This document shows positions 60,187-64,000 of a stretch of 64,000 nt of DNA, piece after piece. Each line of letters starts with the position of its first letter. Within the stretch, counting starts at the first letter, position 1. Under the pieces are notes generated by a model. It saw nothing but the letters and a program-made list of their open reading frames with translations. It did not search any database and was not told the DNA's origin. The stretch is from Bradyrhizobium sp. Gha (GTDB lineage: Bacteria > Pseudomonadota > Alphaproteobacteria > Rhizobiales > Xanthobacteraceae). A program made the translations under genes and the position numbers. The stretch lies in the NCBI RefSeq assembly GCF_900113735.1, contig NZ_FOQM01000003.1, positions 434,001 through 498,000 on the forward strand, written 5' to 3'.

Positions 60187-61695
60187 TCATTTCAGCTTGA
60201 GGCCGACGACGCGCACGAGACCGTCAGGCATCTGCTTGTAGCCTTCGAGTTTGGTGGTGTGCGCGATGATGATGCGGCGGTGGTAGAGGTAGAGGATCGG
60301 CTCCTCGTCCTGGACCAGCTTTGCGAGCGTTTCATAGGTGGCTTTGCGCTTGGCGGAGTCGGTGACGAGACGCGCGTTTTCCAGTGCCTTGTCGGCCTGT
60401 TGATTATTCCAGTCGCTGTAGTTCTGTGGTGCGCCGCTATGCAGGAAGATGAAGGTGTTGCCGTCGGGATCGATGCGGCCGCTCCAGGCGAGCCAGAAGG
60501 CCTGATAATCGCCGGCTTCGGCCTGCTTGAGCCCGGTCGCAAACTCGGTGACACGGATCTTCATGTCGAACCCGGCTTCTGCGGCCATTGACTGGATCAC
60601 CTGCGCGGGTGTCTCGTTTTCCGCGCCTTTCGGCACCAGGAAATCGACGCTGACCGGCGGCGTCACGCCGGCCTCCTTCAGCAGCGCCTTGGCCTTGTCC
60701 ACGTTCCGGGCGCGGACCGGAAAGGCCTTTTGATAGTAGGGATGATCGGGATTGACCCATTGATTGCCGACCTGGAACTCGCCGTTGAACGCGACCTGGT
60801 TGATTGCTTCACGGTCGATGGCAAGGTCGAGCGCCTGCCGAACCTTTGCGGACTGGCTGAGCGGTCCCTTGGCTTTGTCCTTGCCGATATTGAGCGTGAC
60901 GCCTTGATAGCCGAGTTCGATCGCGGTCGCGACCTTCAGACGTGAATCCGCGCGGACCTCCTTGAGGTCGGTGGCGAGCACGCGCTCGATCAGATCGAGG
61001 CCGCCGGATTTCAGGTTCGCCAGCCGCACGGTGGCGTCGACGATGGGCTGGAACACGACCTTGTCGATGAAGACGTTGTCCTTGTTCCAGTAGTCGGCGA
61101 ACTTTTCGAATACGATGCGGTCCTGCTGCACGCGTTCGACGAATTTGTAGGGGCCGGCGCAGACAGGGTGAAGACCGAACTTATCACCGGCTGCCTTCGC
61201 CGCCTTCGGCGACACCATCATGCCGGCGCGGTCGGTGAGCTGGGCGAGCAGCGGCGAGAATGGCGACTTCAACACCAGCTTGATGGTGAGGGGATCGACG
61301 ACGTCGATGTGGTCGACCGAGGCAAGCTCCGGCTTGCGGAACGAGCCGGGGAAGGTCAGGTGGCGCTCCAGCGAGAACTTGGCCGCTTCCGCATCGAACG
61401 GCTCCCCGTCGTGGAATTTCACGCCGGGCCGGAGCTTGATGACGAGACCCTTGCCGTCGTCGACCGTTTCGCTCGACAGCGCGAGTTGCGGCACGATGTT
61501 GAGCTTCTCGTCGATGTCGAACAGCTTGTCGCAAAAGGCGGCGAACACGATGCGGCCGACATAGGTGCGCGCCATGGTGGGATCGAGGATATCAGGGTCT
61601 TCAGCAAGGCCGATGCGCAGCGTGGTCTGGGCCTGGACGGCACCAAGCGACAGGAGGAACGCGGCCGCCGCTGCGGCCAGGCGAAACTTCTTCAT
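60187..61695 (-). CDS. ABC transporter periplasmic peptide-binding protein (SBP_bac_5 family)
   Basis: Binding protein of 502 residues from ATG 61695, with a signal peptide (LAAAAAAFLLSLGAVQAQ). Family landmarks are LRIGLAEDPDILDPTMART, VIKLRPGVKFHDGEPFDAEA and ALDLAIDREAINQVAFNGE. Sequence further upstream in frame overlaps the ATPase gene end and lacks a signal, so it is excluded. It is central in the dppDF-A-BC operon. Ligand unknown. Confidence 0.93.
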   Translation of the reverse strand: MKKFRLAAAAAAFLLSLGAVQAQTTLRIGLAEDPDILDPTMARTYVGRIVFAAFCDKLFDIDEKLNIVPQLALSSETVDDGKGLVIKLRPGVKFHDGEPFDAEAAKFSLERHLTFPGSFRKPELASVDHIDVVDPLTIKLVLKSPFSPLLAQLTDRAGMMVSPKAAKAAGDKFGLHPVCAGPYKFVERVQQDRIVFEKFADYWNKDNVFIDKVVFQPIVDATVRLANLKSGGLDLIERVLATDLKEVRADSRLKVATAIELGYQGVTLNIGKDKAKGPLSQSAKVRQALDLAIDREAINQVAFNGEFQVGNQWVNPDHPYYQKAFPVRARNVDKAKALLKEAGVTPPVSVDFLVPKGAENETPAQVIQSMAAEAGFDMKIRVTEFATGLKQAEAGDYQAFWLAWSGRIDPDGNTFIFLHSGAPQNYSDWNNQQADKALENARLVTDSAKRKATYETLAKLVQDEEPILYLYHRRIIIAHTTKLEGYKQMPDGLVRVVGLKLK

Positions 61696-61717
61696 CAGAC
61701 AGTCCCCATTGCTCCGG

Positions 61718-62824
61718 CTACGTTGTCGTAGGCCTTGCACTCTGTATACCAACACCTGAGGGGGCCGCGCCTTCCGTCTTTCGGCTGAAGGCCGCGACTA
61801 ATTTCGCCAGCGTCGGCGTAAATCCGGCCGCAGCCGGCAGGATGGCCTCGGCTGGGGGCAGCTCATTGACGCGATGGCAGGCGGTGGCGTGGCCTGCGCC
61901 GTCGACCGCCAATTCCGGCACCTCGGTGCGGCAACGCTCGATCACGAACGGGCAGCGGGTATGGAAACGACAGCCCGCCGGCGGATTGAGCGCGCTCGGG
62001 ATCTCGCCTTGCAGCACGGCCCTCGCGCGCTTGGCGCGAGGTTGCGGCAGGGGGATCGCGGACAACAGGGCGCGGCTGTAGGGATGGCGCGGCCCGGCGA
62101 ACAACTCGTCCGCCTCGGCCTCTTCGACGATACGGCCGAGATTCATCACCGCGACGCGGTCGGCGATGTGCTTGACCACTGCGAGGTCGTGCGAGACGAA
62201 GATGTAGGCGAGGCCCAGCCGGTCCTGTAGTTCGCGCAGCAGATTCAATATCTGCGAACGGATCGAGACGTCGAGCGCCGAGACCGGCTCGTCGCAGATG
62301 ATCAGTTTCGGCTCGACTGCCAGCGCGCGCGCGATGGCGATACGCTGGCGCTGGCCGCCGGAGAACTCGTGCGGATAGCGCCGCGCCAGCCGCGGCTCCA
62401 GCCCGACCAGCCGCAATAGCTCCGCGACGCGCTCGCGCCGCTGTGCCGGTGGGACGAGATCGTGGAGCGCGAGCGGTTCGGTCAGGACCTGGGCGACGGT
62501 CATGCGTGGATTGAGCGAGGCGTAGGGATCCTGGAAGATGATCTGGGCCTCGCGGCGGAATTTTCGGAGCGCATCGGCGCCGAGCGAGAGCAGGTCGCGG
62601 CCGTCGAACCGCAGGCTGCCTGCATCCGGCTCGATCAACCGCAACACCAGGCGGCTCACGGTCGATTTGCCGCAACCGGACTCGCCGACCAAGGCAAGCG
62701 TCTTGCCGGCTTCGAGCGAGAACGACACCCCATCGACGGCTTTGACATGCGCCCGCGCCCGGCCGAACAACGAGCGCCCGGCGACGAAGTGCTTGACCAG
62801 CCCTTCGACCTCAAGCAGTGCCAT
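61718..62824 (-). CDS. Peptide ABC transporter ATPase (DppF type)
   Basis: ATPase of 368 residues. Walker A is GESGCGKST (about residues 46-54), the Q-loop is [11 protein letters not shown], the signature is [15 protein letters not shown], Walker B is [12 protein letters not shown]. The C-terminal oligo_HPY extension contains [10 protein letters not shown] with the cysteines of the [Fe-S]-like region common to DppF. It starts on the last base of the DppD stop (TGATG). The C-terminal ~40 residues after LPAAAGF are longer than typical. Confidence 0.93.
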   Translation of the reverse strand: MALLEVEGLVKHFVAGRSLFGRARAHVKAVDGVSFSLEAGKTLALVGESGCGKSTVSRLVLRLIEPDAGSLRFDGRDLLSLGADALRKFRREAQIIFQDPYASLNPRMTVAQVLTEPLALHDLVPPAQRRERVAELLRLVGLEPRLARRYPHEFSGGQRQRIAIARALAVEPKLIICDEPVSALDVSIRSQILNLLRELQDRLGLAYIFVSHDLAVVKHIADRVAVMNLGRIVEEAEADELFAGPRHPYSRALLSAIPLPQPRAKRARAVLQGEIPSALNPPAGCRFHTRCPFVIERCRTEVPELAVDGAGHATACHRVNELPPAEAILPAAAGFTPTLAKLVAAFSRKTEGAAPSGVGIQSARPTTT

Positions 62825-63813
62825 CAGGTCACCAGCAATTCAAGCGGCGCGCGGATGCAGCGCGAGACGTGGCTGGGGCTGACGGCCATCAGTGGCGGCG
62901 GCGTCTTGGTGCAGGCCTCCAGCACGAAGGGACAGCGCGCGGCGAAGCGGCAGCCGGCGGGCGGTTGCGCCATGTTCGGCACCATGCCTTCAATGGTCGC
63001 CAGTTGCTCGGCGCGATGGTCGAGCCGCGGGATCGAGCCGAGCAGGCCGACGGTGTAGGGATGCTGCGGCGCCGAGAACAATTCGTCGACAGGCGCGCGC
63101 TCGACGATCTCGCCGGCATACATCACCGCGACCTCGTCGCAGACTTCGGCGACGACGCCGAGATCGTGCGTGATCAGGATGATGGCGGCGCCGCTCGCCG
63201 CCTTCAACTCGCGCATCAGCTCCAGGATCTGAGCCTGCAGCGTGACGTCGAGCGCGGTGGTTGGCTCATCCGCGATCAGCAGTTGCGGGTCGCAGGCCAG
63301 CGCCATTGCGATCATCACGCGCTGGCGCATCCCGCCCGAGAGCACGTGGGGATATTCGTCGATGCGCCGTTCGGGCGAGGGGATATGGACCCGCCGCAGC
63401 AGCTCGATTGCCCGCTCGCGCGCACTCTTTCGCGCGCCGCCACGGTGGCGCAAGATCGTCTCGATGATCTGGTCGCCGATCGTAAAACTCGGGTTGAGCG
63501 AGGTCATCGGCTCCTGAAAGATCATCGCGAGCCGGTTGCCGCGCAAGTCGCGCAGCGTCTGGTCCGGTGTCTTCAGCAGGTCGAGGCCGTCGAAGCGGAT
63601 CGCGCCCGATATCTCGGCGCTCTGCTTCGGCAGCAGGCCCATGATTGCCAGCGAGGTCACGCTCTTGCCGCAGCCGGATTCGCCGACAAGGCCGAGCGTC
63701 GCACCGTTGGCGACGCTGAGATCGAGGCTGTCGACCGCATGGGTGATGCGGCCGTCGTCGCCGTGGAAGCGAATGCGCAGATCGCTGATCTCAATGAGGG
63801 GGCTCGCGCTCAT
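62824..63813 (-). CDS. Peptide ABC transporter ATPase (DppD type)
   Basis: ATPase of 329 residues. Walker A is GESGCGKSV, the Q-loop [11 protein letters not shown], the signature [15 protein letters not shown], Walker [13 protein letters not shown] and the switch His in [10 protein letters not shown]. The oligo_HPY end has [10 protein letters not shown]. Its start overlaps the stop of the upstream DUF1028-like gene (ATGA), placing that gene first in the operon. Confidence 0.93.
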   Translation of the reverse strand: MSASPLIEISDLRIRFHGDDGRITHAVDSLDLSVANGATLGLVGESGCGKSVTSLAIMGLLPKQSAEISGAIRFDGLDLLKTPDQTLRDLRGNRLAMIFQEPMTSLNPSFTIGDQIIETILRHRGGARKSARERAIELLRRVHIPSPERRIDEYPHVLSGGMRQRVMIAMALACDPQLLIADEPTTALDVTLQAQILELMRELKAASGAAIILITHDLGVVAEVCDEVAVMYAGEIVERAPVDELFSAPQHPYTVGLLGSIPRLDHRAEQLATIEGMVPNMAQPPAGCRFAARCPFVLEACTKTPPPLMAVSPSHVSRCIRAPLELLVT

Positions 63814-64000
63814 GCTTGCCTTGCCTGCGCCGCTTTGATGCTGGCGTCGATGACGCTGCGATCGGTATTGCCGGCCGGGTTCTGCCGCGTCGGCATGGAC
63901 GAGCGGAAGTGAACCCAGAGCTCGTGACTGACGCGTTCGAGGCGCTCGAGTTCGCCGAGCGGGTCGGGATGGTCGTCGGCGCGGATGTCCAGCGCCGGCC
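63810..64000 (-). CDS. DUF1028 family protein, 3' end only
   Basis: The last ~62 codons of a gene entering from the right edge. The readable C-terminus includes ALDIRADDHPDPLGELERL, the strongly conserved end of DUF1028 (Ntn-hydrolase-like) proteins, followed by ELWVHFRSSMPTR and a basic tail. DUF1028 genes often sit beside peptide ABC operons. Its stop overlaps the dppD start by ATGA. The 5' part, start and active-site residue lie outside the window. Confidence 0.75.
   Translation of the reverse strand, partial: PALDIRADDHPDPLGELERLERVSHELWVHFRSSMPTRQNPAGNTDRSVIDASIKAAQARQA

Noticed and set aside
1..64000. CRISPR arrays, rRNA and tRNA genes, intact insertion sequences
   Set aside because: No regularly spaced repeats, no tRNA cloverleaf or rRNA-like stretch and no transposase or integrase motif was found by reading both strands; the repeats present are dispersed palindromes.

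Overview
The window looks like chromosome of a Bradyrhizobium-type alphaproteobacterium. The evidence is high GC with strong third-position G/C bias (long antisense shadow frames almost everywhere), the globin-flavoprotein-NasC gene order known from Bradyrhizobium nitrate assimilation, many solute-binding-protein transporters, and several short palindromic repeat families typical of rhizobial chromosomes. No rRNA, tRNA, CRISPR array, prophage or intact transposase was found.

Layout. 0-4.4 kb: end of the nitrate assimilation operon (haemoglobin bjgb, NAD(P)H flavoprotein flp, nitrate reductase nasC). 4.7-12.6 kb: aldo/keto reductase, EamA exporter, zinc dehydrogenase, a divergent Lrp regulator / transketolase-like pair, and an aldehyde dehydrogenase with a strong terminator. 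12.7-14.6 kb: divergent SMP-30 lactonase and uronate dehydrogenase. 14.7-17.8 kb: envelope or secreted proteins of unknown role and an orphan TAXI-type binding protein. 18.0-23.8 kb: a sugar-acid module (GntR/FCD regulator, IlvD/Edd dehydratase, complete TRAP transporter) with two candidate operators. 23.8-28.9 kb: enoyl-CoA hydratase, ferredoxin reductase behind a 13-codon upstream ORF, two PfkB kinases, a two-domain VOC protein.

29.0-37.7 kb: a TetR regulator, an NMT1/SsuC-type ABC transporter and four enzymes (enolase superfamily, Gfo/Idh/MocA, DUF993 aldolase-like, IolE-like TIM barrel) largely linked by overlapping or near-overlapping genes. This is the best candidate for an undescribed catabolic pathway. 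37.7-45.9 kb is accessory in character: a sparse region, a Pro/Gln-rich double LTXXQ protein, and two c-di-GMP genes bracketed by a 130-bp direct duplication of the 3' end of rocD. 46.2-53 kb: cytochrome P450, a TetR-RND efflux operon lacking an outer-membrane component, and a decayed ABC binding-protein fragment. 53.3-58.3 kb: histidine kinase, stand-alone receiver and receiver-adenylate cyclase overlapping by 4 bp each, then a CnbZ-like protein. 58.3-64 kb: a Dpp-type peptide ABC operon on the minus strand, led by a DUF1028 gene cut by the window edge.

Overall the window is a catabolic and transport landscape: each module pairs an importer or exporter with a regulator and tailoring enzymes, and signalling genes (c-di-GMP, cAMP, phosphorelay) are concentrated in the second half. 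Functional names are from motif recognition by eye; no database search was run.
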